DNA from: Mesorhizobium sp. ES1-4
GTDB lineage: Bacteria; Pseudomonadota; Alphaproteobacteria; Rhizobiales; Rhizobiaceae
DNA length: 64,000 nt
Direction: 5' to 3'
NCBI RefSeq assembly: GCF_020164745.1
Contig: NZ_JAIUGV010000004.1
Span: 310,001 to 374,000, forward strand
Position numbers and translations under genes: made by a program
Part shown: positions 45,510-53,911 of the stretch, one piece after another
Layout of the letters: each line of letters begins with the position of its first letter
How positions within the stretch are numbered: position 1 is the stretch's first letter
The notes under the pieces: model-generated
What the model was told of the DNA's origin: nothing
The model's input: only the letters and a program-made list of their open reading frames with translations
Databases searched by the model: none

Positions 45510-46558
45510 TGGATCTTGCCCGAGAGCCCAAGTCCGGGGCGCTTTCAGGGCACAAGGCCTTCACACTGGCCATGACGGCGGGCGCGGTGGCGCTCTTCGC
45601 CCTGGCGCTGCTGTCGATCGCTTACGGCTCGACGCTGATACCTCTAACCGATGTCATCGCTGCCCTTGGCCGTGCCATCGGGCTGGATGAGCCCCAGATA
45701 TCGGGTCCGATCGGCAAGATCGTCGTCGACCTGCGGCTGCCGCGCACGATCCTGGCGATCTGTGTCGGCGGCGGGCTCGGCATCGTCGGCGCGCTTCTGC
45801 AGACCGTCACCCGCAACGACCTTGCCGACCCTTTCCTGTTCGGCCTTTCGTCGGGGGCCGCTGCCGGCGCGGTTTCCGTCATCACCGTTTTCGGCGACAG
45901 CTTCGGCGTCTGGACCTTGCCCGTGGCTGCGTTCACCGGCGGCATACTTGCCGCCGCTATCGTGCTTTTGCTGGTGGCGCGGGTGAGGGGGCAAGGTCCT
46001 GAACGGCTGATTCTCGCCGGCCTTGCCGTCTCCTTCATGTTCACGGCCTTGACCAATTACCTGGTCTTTGCCGGCGACCAGCGCGCGGCGCATTCGGTGC
46101 TGTTCTGGACGATGGGCGGGCTCGGGCTGGCGCGCTGGGACAATGTGTGGCTGGGTGCGGTCGGCGCCGGCACGATCGCGGCCTACGGGCTGTGGAACCA
46201 CCGCAAGCTGGACGCCTTCCTGGCCGGTGAAAGTGCCGCCGAAAGTCTTGGTGTTCCGGTGGCCCGCATGCGCAGGACGACGTTTCTCGTGGCCGCTTTC
46301 TCGACCGCAATCCTTGTCTCGGTCGCTGGCGTCATCGGCTTTGTCGGATTGATGATCCCGCATCTGTCGCGGCCGCTGGCCGGCCCCTTGCATCTGCGCC
46401 TGATCGCAAGTTGCGCGCTGTTCGGGGCGGTGCTTCTGCTGGCAAGCGATCTTCTCGCCCGGACCTTGCTGCCGCCGCAGGAACTGCCGATCGGCGTCAT
46501 CACCAGCTCGCTGGGCGCATTCTTCGTCGTCACCATGGTTGTCCGGAACCGCGTCTGA
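45509..46558 (+). CDS. corrinoid ABC transporter permease (BtuC/FecCD family)
   Basis: 349 aa polytopic protein, about ten membrane segments. FecCD/BtuC hallmarks: LRLPRTILAICVGGGLGIVGALLQTVTRNDLADPFLFGLSSGAA near 75-120, GLAVSFMFTAL, ESLGVPVARMRR and GVIGFVGLMIPHLSRPLAG. It starts within the stop of the binding-protein gene. Last gene of the riboswitch operon; no outer-membrane TonB receptor gene is present, so one must be supplied from elsewhere. The 150-base gap after it leads to the emrR operator. Confidence 0.92.
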   Translation: MDLAREPKSGALSGHKAFTLAMTAGAVALFALALLSIAYGSTLIPLTDVIAALGRAIGLDEPQISGPIGKIVVDLRLPRTILAICVGGGLGIVGALLQTVTRNDLADPFLFGLSSGAAAGAVSVITVFGDSFGVWTLPVAAFTGGILAAAIVLLLVARVRGQGPERLILAGLAVSFMFTALTNYLVFAGDQRAAHSVLFWTMGGLGLARWDNVWLGAVGAGTIAAYGLWNHRKLDAFLAGESAAESLGVPVARMRRTTFLVAAFSTAILVSVAGVIGFVGLMIPHLSRPLAGPLHLRLIASCALFGAVLLLASDLLARTLLPPQELPIGVITSSLGAFFVVTMVVRNRV

Positions 46559-46688
46559 ATACGGCGTCTTGCGTGTCCTGCGGCTGGTATCGCGCATCGC
46601 TGCGGTGTCCACCTGTCGCTAATCAGGATCGCGTTGCAGGCCTGCCATGCGCATTTTGCCGGCTTCCTTCGCGATATGGCATCTTGAA

Positions 46689-46708
46689 TAGTAAGCACGC
46701 TTATTATA
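46689..46708. promoter_or_regulatory. MarR-type operator of the emrRAB cluster
   Basis: ATAGTAAGCACGCTTATTAT: TAAGC and GCTTA form an inverted repeat around AC with ATA/TAT flanks. It sits 10-30 bases before the MarR (EmrR-like) start, where autorepression is expected. Confidence 0.65.
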
Positions 46709-46718
46709 TGTGTCGCTC

Positions 46719-47198
46719 ATGGTTTCAGATGGCATCGACAGATTGGGATTTTTGATCCACGACGTGCAGCGCCTGATGCGCAAGCGCTTCGAGGTGCGCG
46801 CCAGCGGGCTCGGTCTCTCTTCGGCGCAATGGCGGCTTCTGGTCCGCGTTGCCAAGGAGGCGGGCGTTGCACAGGCGCGGCTCGCCGAACTGCTCGAAAT
46901 CGAGCCGATCAGCGTCTCGCGCCTAGTCGACCGGATGGAGGAGGGCGGCTGGATCGAACGCCGCTCCGACGCGGCCGACCGGCGCGTGCGCATGATTTTC
47001 CCAACCGAGAAGGCGAACGCGGCCTATGCGGACGTCAAGAGCCTTGCTGGCGAGGTCTATGAGGAATCGCTCAGCGGCGTTTCGCCGGAAGACCGGCGAG
47101 TCCTGATCAGGGCACTGGATGTGATCGTACGCAACCTGACGGACGGCGAAGCCTCGTCGATGGAAAAAATCAAGAATGCGGAAGGCGCGGCGGCATGA
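46719..47198 (+). CDS. MarR-family regulator (EmrR-like)
   Basis: 159 aa winged-helix repressor: DRLGFLIHDVQRLMRKRFEVRASGLGLSSAQWRLLVRVAKEAGVAQARLAELLEIEPISVSRLVDRMEEGGWIERRSDAADRRVRMI is the complete MarR domain with the D-x-R-x-R wing (DAADRRVRM). ATG at 46719 (GTG at 46710 is the alternative). Its stop overlaps the start of the membrane-fusion protein by four bases, so the regulator is the first gene of an emrRAB-type efflux operon and probably releases it upon binding drugs or plant phenolics. Confidence 0.9.
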   Translation: MVSDGIDRLGFLIHDVQRLMRKRFEVRASGLGLSSAQWRLLVRVAKEAGVAQARLAELLEIEPISVSRLVDRMEEGGWIERRSDAADRRVRMIFPTEKANAAYADVKSLAGEVYEESLSGVSPEDRRVLIRALDVIVRNLTDGEASSMEKIKNAEGAAA

Positions 47199-48373
47199 AT
47201 GCGGTAGCCAAGGTAGAAGAAAACGCTCCCAAGGTGGAGATGGAGGCGCCGGTCCAGCCGGCCGCCGATCCCATCGCGGTCGCTCCTCCCGTGCAACCGG
47301 TGCCGGTGCCGAAGAAGAGGCGCCGCATCGGCCGCTTCTTCTTGATGTTCGCCCTGCCGGCGGCATTGGTCATCGGCGGCGGCTATGTCTGGGTGACGGG
47401 CGGGCGCTACCAGGAAACGGAAAACGCCAATCTGCAGCAGGCCAAGGTGTCGATCGCCTCTGACACGGCCGGTCGTGTCGTCAAGGTCGCCATATCGGAC
47501 AATCAGATGGTGAAGCAGGGCGATCTCCTGTTCGCCATCGACCCCGAGCCCTACCGGATCGCCCTTGCCCAGGCCGATGCCGCGGTGGCTGCCGCGCGCC
47601 TCAATGTCGAGCAGTTGCGCGCCGCCTACAGCCAGTCCATGGCGCAGGAGAAGTCGGCCAGCAGCGAGGTCGACTACGCCCAGTCGCAATACGACCGGGC
47701 CGCCGATCTCGCGCAGAAGGGCATCAACGCCAAGTCGTCGCTGGATCAGGCCCGCAACGACCTCGACAAGGCAAAACAGCAGGTCGCCGTCGCCCAGCAG
47801 GGCATCATCAGCGCCAAGGCCGCGCTCGGCGGCAACCCCGACATCGAAACCGACAAGCATCCGACCGTGATGTCGGCGCTCGCCGCGCGTGACAAGGCCG
47901 CCTATGACCTGGCGCAGACCACGGTGAAGGCGCCTTCCGATGGTGTCGTCTATCAAGCCGCTTCCTTCAAGGTCGGCCAGTATGTCGGCTCCGGCACGCC
48001 GTTGTTCGCGCTGGTCGAGACCGGCGACACCTGGATCGACGCCAATTTCAAGGAAACCCAGCTCACCAACATGAAGCCGGGCCAGAAGGCGGAGATCGTG
48101 GTCGATACCTATCCGGGCAGGACCTTCGAGGCGAGGGTCAAGGCCATCGGTGCCGGCACCGGCGCGGACTTCTCGCTGCTGCCTGCCCAGAACGCCACGG
48201 GCAACTGGGTCAAGGTGACCCAGCGCATTCCGGTTCGCCTGGAACTGACCGATCCAGACGCCAAGATGGCGCTGCGTACCGGCATGAGCGCTTCAGTTAC
48301 TGTCGATACGGGCGTGGCACGCGGCTGGCCCTCGATCTTCGGCCATGCCACGGCCGGCGAGCCCGCGCGGTAA
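47195..48373 (+). CDS. emrA: HlyD-family membrane fusion protein (EmrA-like)
   Basis: 392 aa periplasmic adaptor. A cytoplasmic, Pro/Val/Lys-rich head (1-48), one membrane anchor (KRRRIGRFFLMFALPAALVIGGGYVWVTGG), barrel-sandwich halves ANLQQAKVSIASDTAGRVVKVAISDNQMVKQGDLLFAIDP and the matching TVKAPSDGVVYQAASFKVGQYVGSGTPLFALVE, and a coiled-coil hairpin between (about 120-210). Links the MFS pump EmrB to an outer-membrane channel. Coupled to emrR by overlap; emrB follows only after a 307-base gap holding a folded RNA. Confidence 0.92.
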   Translation: MNAVAKVEENAPKVEMEAPVQPAADPIAVAPPVQPVPVPKKRRRIGRFFLMFALPAALVIGGGYVWVTGGRYQETENANLQQAKVSIASDTAGRVVKVAISDNQMVKQGDLLFAIDPEPYRIALAQADAAVAAARLNVEQLRAAYSQSMAQEKSASSEVDYAQSQYDRAADLAQKGINAKSSLDQARNDLDKAKQQVAVAQQGIISAKAALGGNPDIETDKHPTVMSALAARDKAAYDLAQTTVKAPSDGVVYQAASFKVGQYVGSGTPLFALVETGDTWIDANFKETQLTNMKPGQKAEIVVDTYPGRTFEARVKAIGAGTGADFSLLPAQNATGNWVKVTQRIPVRLELTDPDAKMALRTGMSASVTVDTGVARGWPSIFGHATAGEPAR

Positions 48374-48522
48374 GTCAGCGGAAGCCCGCGGGGACCAGGC
48401 GGGCGGAAGCGAATTGCAGGATTGGTCTGATGGGAAAGTGGCAAGGATCAGTGTTTGGGTCGAGCCCGCGTGGCGGCTGTCCAAAAGCTGAAAGCTTCGA
48501 CACGGGCCCCTCGGTCCTCATG

Positions 48523-48638
48523 TTTCCGGGCGGCAGGCATCCGCTCAGTTAGAGACGTTCGGTCGATGTAACCCCACATCGATAATCGCGTCCCACCGCG
48601 ATGAAGGTCTCCCTACGGAAGGCTTTGCCGCCCGGAAA
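48523..48638 (+). ncRNA. multi-branched structured RNA between emrA and emrB
   Basis: In the 307-base gap 48374-48680 a compact fold is visible. P1: TTTCCGGGCGGCA (48523-48535) with TGCCGCCCGGAAA (48626-48638), 13 perfect pairs. P2: GAGAC (48552-48556) with GTCTC (48607-48611). P3: TCGATGT (48563-48569) with ACATCGA (48576-48582), loop AACCCC. P4: ATCGCG (48585-48590) with CGCGAT (48597-48602), loop TCCCAC. The helices nest to a three-way junction closed by P2 and P1. emrB starts 42 bases later. Either a cis-acting emrB leader or an sRNA (for example of a Rhizobiales alpha-r family); the fold could also be read from the minus strand. Confidence 0.6.
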
Positions 48639-48680
48639 CCCGTTGTACACGTTTCTGTTACCTTCTGGAAGTTCCAAGCC

Positions 48681-50216
48681 ATGAGCACGCCCGAACCGTT
48701 CAAAGACGTGCCGCATCGCGGCCTGATCACGGTCGCGCTCATGCTGGCGACGGTCATGCAGGCGCTCGACACCACGATCGCCAACGTCGCGCTGCCGACC
48801 ATGACCGGCGATCTCGGCGCCTCGCCCGACAACATCAACTGGGTGCTGACCTCCTACATCGTGGCCGCCGCCATCATGACGCCGGTTACCGGCTGGCTCG
48901 CCGACCGTTTCGGCCGCAAGGAACTGTTCCTGACGGCAGTGGTCGGCTTCACCATCTTCTCGATGTTGTGCGGCCTGGCGTGGAGCCTGGAAACGATCGT
49001 GCTTTTCCGACTGATGCAAGGTGTGTTCGGCGCCGCGATCGTGCCGCTGTCGCAGACCTTCCTGCTCGACATCAATCCCAAGGAGCGCCACGGCCAGGCG
49101 ATGGCCATCTGGGGCGCAGGCATCATGCTGGGACCGATTCTCGGCCCTACGCTTGGCGGCTGGCTAACCGAGAATTTCAACTGGCGCTGGGTTTTCTTCA
49201 TCAACCTGCCGGTCGGCATCCTCGCCTTCCTCGGCATGGCCGCCTATCTGCCGGCCGTTGCCCGGCGGGTGCGCGGCTTCGATTTCTTCGGCTTTGCCAT
49301 GATATCGCTCGGCGTCGGCGCCCTGCAGCTGATGCTCGATCGCGGTGGCGAGGTCGACTGGTTTTCCTCGGTCGAGATATGGATCGAGCTTGGTCTTTCG
49401 ATCACAGGCTTCTGGGTGTTCATCATTCACACGATGACATCGGAACATCCCTTCATCGATCCGAAGATTTTCCTCGATCGCAATTTCGTCACCGGGCTGG
49501 CGTTCATCTTCGTCATGGGCGTGCTGATACTGGCGTCCATGTCGCTGCTGCCGCCGATGCTGTCGACCATATTCGGCTATCCGACCGTCACCATCGGCAT
49601 CGTCATCGGGCCGCGTGGCGTCGGCACCATGATTTCCATGCTCGTCGTCGGGCGCATCATGGGGAAAATCGATGCCAGGATTCTCGTCGTCCTCGGTTTC
49701 CTCCTGACCGCACAGTCGCTCTACACCATGGCCAGCTTCACCCCGCAGATGGACAACTGGCTGATCCTCAGCTCCGGCGTGATCCAGGGCCTGGGTATGG
49801 GAATGGTGTTCGTGCCGCTGTCGACGGTTGCCTTCGCCACGCTCGACGCACGCTACCGCACCGATGCGACCTCGTTGTTCAGCCTGGTCCGCAATCTTGG
49901 CTCGTCGATCGGGGTGTCGGTCGTGACGGTGCTGCTGGTGCGCAACACGCAGGTCAACCACGCCGAACTTTCCGCGTTCATCAATCCGTTCAATCCCAAT
50001 CTGTGGGCGGTCTCGCCGGCGGCCGCCGGCGGCGACCCGACGGCGCTGTCGCAGGTCGATCGCATGGTCAATCTCCAGGCGATGATGATCTCCTACGTCG
50101 ACGACTTCAAAATACTGATGGTCATGACGCTGGCCGCGATTCCGTTTGTGTTCCTGCTGCGCAAGCCGAAGGCCGGTCCGGGTGGCGGCGGTGCGCCCGC
50201 GGCCCATATGGACTGA
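48681..50216 (+). CDS. emrB: DHA2-family MFS multidrug efflux pump (EmrB-like)
   Basis: 511 aa drug:H+ antiporter with 14 membrane segments. Motif C-like LATVMQALDTTIANVALPTM at the N-terminus, motif A DRFGRKELFLTAV, and GPILGPTLGGWLTENFNWRWVFFINLPVG. Exports hydrophobic compounds with EmrA across both membranes; in rhizobia EmrAB homologues act on plant-derived phenolics. The ATG at 48681 lies after GGAAGTTCC, 42 bases beyond the folded RNA. C-terminus is Gly/Ala-rich. Convergent with the CAP lipoprotein gene. Confidence 0.93.
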   Translation: MSTPEPFKDVPHRGLITVALMLATVMQALDTTIANVALPTMTGDLGASPDNINWVLTSYIVAAAIMTPVTGWLADRFGRKELFLTAVVGFTIFSMLCGLAWSLETIVLFRLMQGVFGAAIVPLSQTFLLDINPKERHGQAMAIWGAGIMLGPILGPTLGGWLTENFNWRWVFFINLPVGILAFLGMAAYLPAVARRVRGFDFFGFAMISLGVGALQLMLDRGGEVDWFSSVEIWIELGLSITGFWVFIIHTMTSEHPFIDPKIFLDRNFVTGLAFIFVMGVLILASMSLLPPMLSTIFGYPTVTIGIVIGPRGVGTMISMLVVGRIMGKIDARILVVLGFLLTAQSLYTMASFTPQMDNWLILSSGVIQGLGMGMVFVPLSTVAFATLDARYRTDATSLFSLVRNLGSSIGVSVVTVLLVRNTQVNHAELSAFINPFNPNLWAVSPAAAGGDPTALSQVDRMVNLQAMMISYVDDFKILMVMTLAAIPFVFLLRKPKAGPGGGGAPAAHMD

Positions 50217-50260
50217 TGTGGCGTCTGCTCTCCAGGGTCTCGCTGCCGGCGATATCTTTG

Positions 50261-50776
50261 CTACCTGCCGAGCACCAGCGACCAGTAGCGCAGGTTGGGG
50301 TCGCGGCCGTCACGGACATAGGCAAGCCCAAAGCGGCTGAAGTCCGGATCGAGTATGTTGCGCCGGTGTCCCTGCGAATGCATCCAGATGTCGAACAGCT
50401 TCTGTTGATCGAAGCGGCCGGCTGCGATGTTCTCGGCAGCCGCACCGCGGACGCCGTTATCCTTCATGCGCGAGGCGAAATCCTTCCCCCAGCCGGTGGT
50501 GTGGCTCATGTTTTCACGCTGCGCCATGTAGCCGGCCTGCTGCAGTGCGGCTTGCTCAAGCTGTGTGTCGGGCACAAGCGGCCCCAGCCCGGCGCTGGCG
50601 CGCAGGCTCGCCAGCGTGCCGGTTGCGGAAGAAGAGACGCCGGCACCTTGCCCGGTCGGCAACGGGACGGTGCTGCAGGCGGCGAGACCGAGCAAGGCCG
50701 CCAGGCCAACCGCCTTGAGCCAGGTGCGCCTGTTCAAGTTCGCGATCCGATCGCAATCGATTTTCGAAGTGGTCAT
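50261..50776 (-). CDS. CAP/SCP-domain lipoprotein
   Basis: 171 aa. A lipoprotein signal with lipobox LLGLAACS (Cys at about 34) is followed by a CAP domain: LRASAGLGPLVPDTQLEQAALQQAGYMAQRENMSHTTGWGKDFASRMKDNGVRGAAAENIAAGR and the conserved end WMHSQGHRRNILDPDFSRFGLAYVRD. The CAP His and Glu residues are present. Bacterial CAP proteins are mostly uncharacterised; this one should sit in the periplasmic membrane face. Monocistronic. Confidence 0.9.
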   Translation of the reverse strand: MTTSKIDCDRIANLNRRTWLKAVGLAALLGLAACSTVPLPTGQGAGVSSSATGTLASLRASAGLGPLVPDTQLEQAALQQAGYMAQRENMSHTTGWGKDFASRMKDNGVRGAAAENIAAGRFDQQKLFDIWMHSQGHRRNILDPDFSRFGLAYVRDGRDPNLRYWSLVLGR

Positions 50777-50856
50777 GCATGCCTGACTCGATCGCGATCA
50801 TGGCTTTTGCCGGGCAGGACGGGTGAAAATTTCGAGTCGAAGCGGCAGGCTGGCAG

Positions 50857-52080
50857 CTATTTCACAAGCGTGATGAAGCGGCCGGCGTACATATCGCGAT
50901 TTCCGAATACGGCCGTGCAATCGGTCTTGATGGATGAGTTGCCTGTCATCTGCACGGTCAAGCCAACAAGCCTCAGGCAGTCGCCCTGACCACTCATATC
51001 CGAGTTGCCGGCGAACGAAACGGCCGCGTCAGGCGCATAGACGAATCCGCTGATTGCGGAATTTGCGCCGCCATTCAGGGTCAAGGCCGATGTGTTCCCG
51101 CGGCTCTGGAAGATGCTGATGCCGGCGTAAGGCCCGCTGGTTGGCGGGGAAAGGTTCACCGTTTCATTGGCATTTATGTAGATCTGTGCCCCCTCCACGA
51201 GGAATATGGTCACACCCTGGCCGCTCAGGCTGCCGTTACCTCCCGGCTTCAAGGTGACGCCGCGCAAAATGTAGACGCCCGGGCTGAGCGTGATGTTTCC
51301 CGACAATGTCTTGTCGCAATAGGTGCCGGGCGACAGCGTGTAGGTTTTGCCGTTCGGCACCGGCATGCAGAATGTGTAAGGGGGAGGGACGATGTCCGCC
51401 AGGGGATCGAAGGACGCATATTGATGTACGAGCGGCGCGCCGCAGGTGAGATTGGCATTGGGTGGTGAAAGCCCGGAAGTGCCGCCGACGGTCGAGACGC
51501 AGCCCGCCGAAACCTGCGCGGAACCGCCTCTGCTGACGGCATCCGCCGCGTCCGAGTTTGCCGCTATCACGCAGTTGCTCATGGCGACATCGGTCGAGCC
51601 TTGCAGGCTCACCGCGGCCGACGCATGCGGATCGAGCGCCAGCACGCAAGCCTGCGCACCCGGGTGCATTTTAACCGTGGACGATCTGTGAGCTGGCCAG
51701 GGGGCAGCGCCATTGATGAAGCTCGGACGGTTGATGCCGGAAGAAAGTGAGATGTAGTAGGCGCTCGGGTCGCCGCTGGCGGTGGCCGAAAAGGCGGAGA
51801 CGCTGCCTGAATATTCCTGCTGGTCGGCGACACTCATGTTGGCTGCGAAGAATGTCAGCCCAAGTCCCTGCACATCACTCGCGCTCATGCTGGGCAGGTA
51901 CTTGGTGCCGACGGCAAGCCCAGCCGCGTCCAGCGAATTCTGCAGGTGCGTGGCGTCGTCGCTCGTGCCCGTCAGATCGAGGGTGCCGGCGACGACAGCC
52001 ATTATCGGCAGCATCGCTACGGCAGTCGCCATGGCAAAATTGCCGCGCTCCGAAGACCAGAAGCCCCTCAATCCGAACAT
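50857..52080 (-). CDS. TadG-like (Tad pilus-type) protein, DUF-extended
   Basis: 407 aa. The N-terminal TadE/TadG signature is clear: FWSSERGNFAMATAVAMLPIMAVVAGTLDLTG, a single membrane anchor close to the N-terminus. The rest is exported: a Ser/Gly/Ala-rich region with CVLALDPHASAAVSLQGSTDVAMSNCVIAANSD, and a C-terminal repetitive beta-rich part (GGNGSLSGQGVTIFLVEGAQIYINANETV) resembling a beta-helix. Several cysteines may form disulfides. There is no Tad machinery here, so its function as a pilus or surface protein is uncertain. Similar N-terminus to the gene at 53912. Confidence 0.85.
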   Translation of the reverse strand: MFGLRGFWSSERGNFAMATAVAMLPIMAVVAGTLDLTGTSDDATHLQNSLDAAGLAVGTKYLPSMSASDVQGLGLTFFAANMSVADQQEYSGSVSAFSATASGDPSAYYISLSSGINRPSFINGAAPWPAHRSSTVKMHPGAQACVLALDPHASAAVSLQGSTDVAMSNCVIAANSDAADAVSRGGSAQVSAGCVSTVGGTSGLSPPNANLTCGAPLVHQYASFDPLADIVPPPYTFCMPVPNGKTYTLSPGTYCDKTLSGNITLSPGVYILRGVTLKPGGNGSLSGQGVTIFLVEGAQIYINANETVNLSPPTSGPYAGISIFQSRGNTSALTLNGGANSAISGFVYAPDAAVSFAGNSDMSGQGDCLRLVGLTVQMTGNSSIKTDCTAVFGNRDMYAGRFITLVK

Positions 52081-52327
52081 CGCCCCTCGCCAAGATTTGT
52101 GAAGCTCAGGTGATAAGCCCTGGGCCTCTACGAGTAATTTAAGCGATAACTAAAATGCATGGATTCTAAGTGAACTCAGTGGTGCGCCGAACGAACGCCC
52201 CAGCAAGCACGATGAGACGCGGCGACAATCCCGGGAAGATCGGCTATGATGCCAGCGTTCTTGAAGTGGCAGCTACGGGCGGCCACCCTAGGCGGTGACC
52301 GCCCCCCGAGAAAAACGGAGGTAGGTT

Positions 52328-53152
52328 ATGGCCGGCTTTCATGTCATGGCGGACGCGTACGGGATGCATGTGCAACCCGCGGTCCGCCGCATTTCCACAC
52401 CAGACCTCCGGGACGCGCTCAGGCTAGGCGCCGAGGACTTTTGGGCCAAGCCTTCGCATTACGTGTTCCTGTGCCTGATCTATCCGATCGTCGGCCTGAT
52501 CCTGACACAGTGGACGTCCGGCTCCAATGCCATCCAGCTCGTCTATCCCTTGATGTCGGGCTTTGCCCTTGTCGGCCCGTTCGCCGCGATCGGGCTCTAT
52601 GAAATCAGCCGCCGGCGCGAACTCGGCATGAACACCAACTGGCGGCATGCCCTCGATGTCCGCCGCTCATCGGCGCTGCCCTCGATAGCGGTCATCGGCA
52701 TTATGCTGTTCGCGCTGTTCCTCTTGTGGCTGTTCACGGCGCAGTCGATCTACACCAGCCTCTTTGGCGGCGAGCCGCCGCCGTCGGTCGGCACCTTCCT
52801 GCGCGATGTGCTGACGACCAGCCGGGGCTGGACGCTGATCCTTCTCGGCAACCTGGCCGGCCTGGTCTTCGCGGTGGTCGTGCTGGCGACCACGGTCGTT
52901 GCCTTCCCGCTTTTGCTTGATCGTGATGTCGGCGCTGTTTCGGCGATAGAGACCTCGGCGCGCGCGGTCATGGCAAATCCACTGCAGATGGCGCTTTGGG
53001 GCCTGATCGTCGCGGTGCTGCTGGTGATCGGCTCTATCCCGCTGTTTGCCGGGCTGGCCGTCGTCATGCCGATCCTCGGCCACGCCACCTGGCACCTCTA
53101 CCGCAAAGTGGTAGAGCCGGCCCAGATCCGGCCCCCGCGCCGTCCGATGTGA
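52328..53152 (+). CDS. DUF2189 integral membrane protein
   Basis: 274 aa, about six membrane helices, matching DUF2189 (PF09955): HYVFLCLIYPIVGLILTQW, LVYPLMSGFALVGPFAAIGLYEISRRRELG, IETSARAVMANPLQMALWGLIVAVLLVIG and MPILGHATWHLYRKVVEP. Function unknown; may relate to cytochrome or membrane-stress loci in other bacteria. ATG at 52328 has GGAGGTAGGTT. It lies between the two TadG-like genes, on the opposite strand, and ends four bases from the LysE gene stop. Confidence 0.88.
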   Translation: MAGFHVMADAYGMHVQPAVRRISTPDLRDALRLGAEDFWAKPSHYVFLCLIYPIVGLILTQWTSGSNAIQLVYPLMSGFALVGPFAAIGLYEISRRRELGMNTNWRHALDVRRSSALPSIAVIGIMLFALFLLWLFTAQSIYTSLFGGEPPPSVGTFLRDVLTTSRGWTLILLGNLAGLVFAVVVLATTVVAFPLLLDRDVGAVSAIETSARAVMANPLQMALWGLIVAVLLVIGSIPLFAGLAVVMPILGHATWHLYRKVVEPAQIRPPRRPM

Positions 53153-53156
53153 GCTC

Positions 53157-53789
53157 TCAGCGCTGCGCGTCGGTCGCCATCTTCACCGCCAGTGCCGTCA
53201 GCACGGTTCCCATCATCCAGCGCTGGATCACCAGCCATAGCGGCCGTCCGGCGAGGAAGGTGGCGATCGAGCCGGCCGTCAGCGCGATGACGGCATTGAC
53301 GCTGAGGCTGATCGATATCTGCGTCGCGCCCAGTACCAGAAGCTGTGACAGAACATGACCCTTGCCGGGGCTGATGAACTGCGGCAGCAGCGACAGATAG
53401 AGAACAGCAACCTTGGGATTGAGCAGATTGGTCATCAATCCCATGGCGAACAGCTTGCGCGGCCGGTCCTTCGGCAGGTCGCGCACCTGGAACGGCGAGC
53501 GTCCGCCCGGTTTGACGGCCTGCCAGGCCAGCCACAGGAGATAGAGCACGCCGGCGAAGCGCAACACCTCATAGGCATAAGGCACCGCGATCAGCAGCGC
53601 GGTGATGCCGAACGCGGCCGACAGCACGTAGAACAGGAAGCCGACGGCGACGCCGCCCAGCGAGATCAGTCCGGCCTTCGGCCCTTGCGACAGCGAGCGC
53701 GAGATCAGATAGATCATGTTGGGGCCTGGGGTCAGCACCATGCCAAGGCAAACCAGCGCGAAGGCGAGGTGATTGGCGGTATCGGGCAT
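53157..53789 (-). CDS. LysE/RhtB-family amino-acid exporter
   Basis: 210 aa, six helices. NHLAFALVCLGMVLTPGPNMIYLISRSLSQGPKAGLISLGGVAVGF holds the classic PGPN motif; ending NAVIALTAGSIATFLAGRPLWLVIQRWMMG. Substrate unknown. ATG at 53789. Convergent and nearly touching the DUF2189 gene; the TadG-like gene lies upstream on the same strand but 122 bases away. Confidence 0.9.
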   Translation of the reverse strand: MPDTANHLAFALVCLGMVLTPGPNMIYLISRSLSQGPKAGLISLGGVAVGFLFYVLSAAFGITALLIAVPYAYEVLRFAGVLYLLWLAWQAVKPGGRSPFQVRDLPKDRPRKLFAMGLMTNLLNPKVAVLYLSLLPQFISPGKGHVLSQLLVLGATQISISLSVNAVIALTAGSIATFLAGRPLWLVIQRWMMGTVLTALAVKMATDAQR

Positions 53790-53911
53790 TGTTCGTTCCC
53801 CAGCGTGCCGCGATGGATGTGAGACCGCGCGAGCGCCTAATCTGTGCCAGTCAGGCAGGCTCCGGCAAGTGCTTGATGGCGCCAGGCGTTGCGCCAGGGA
53901 ACGGTCTCGGG

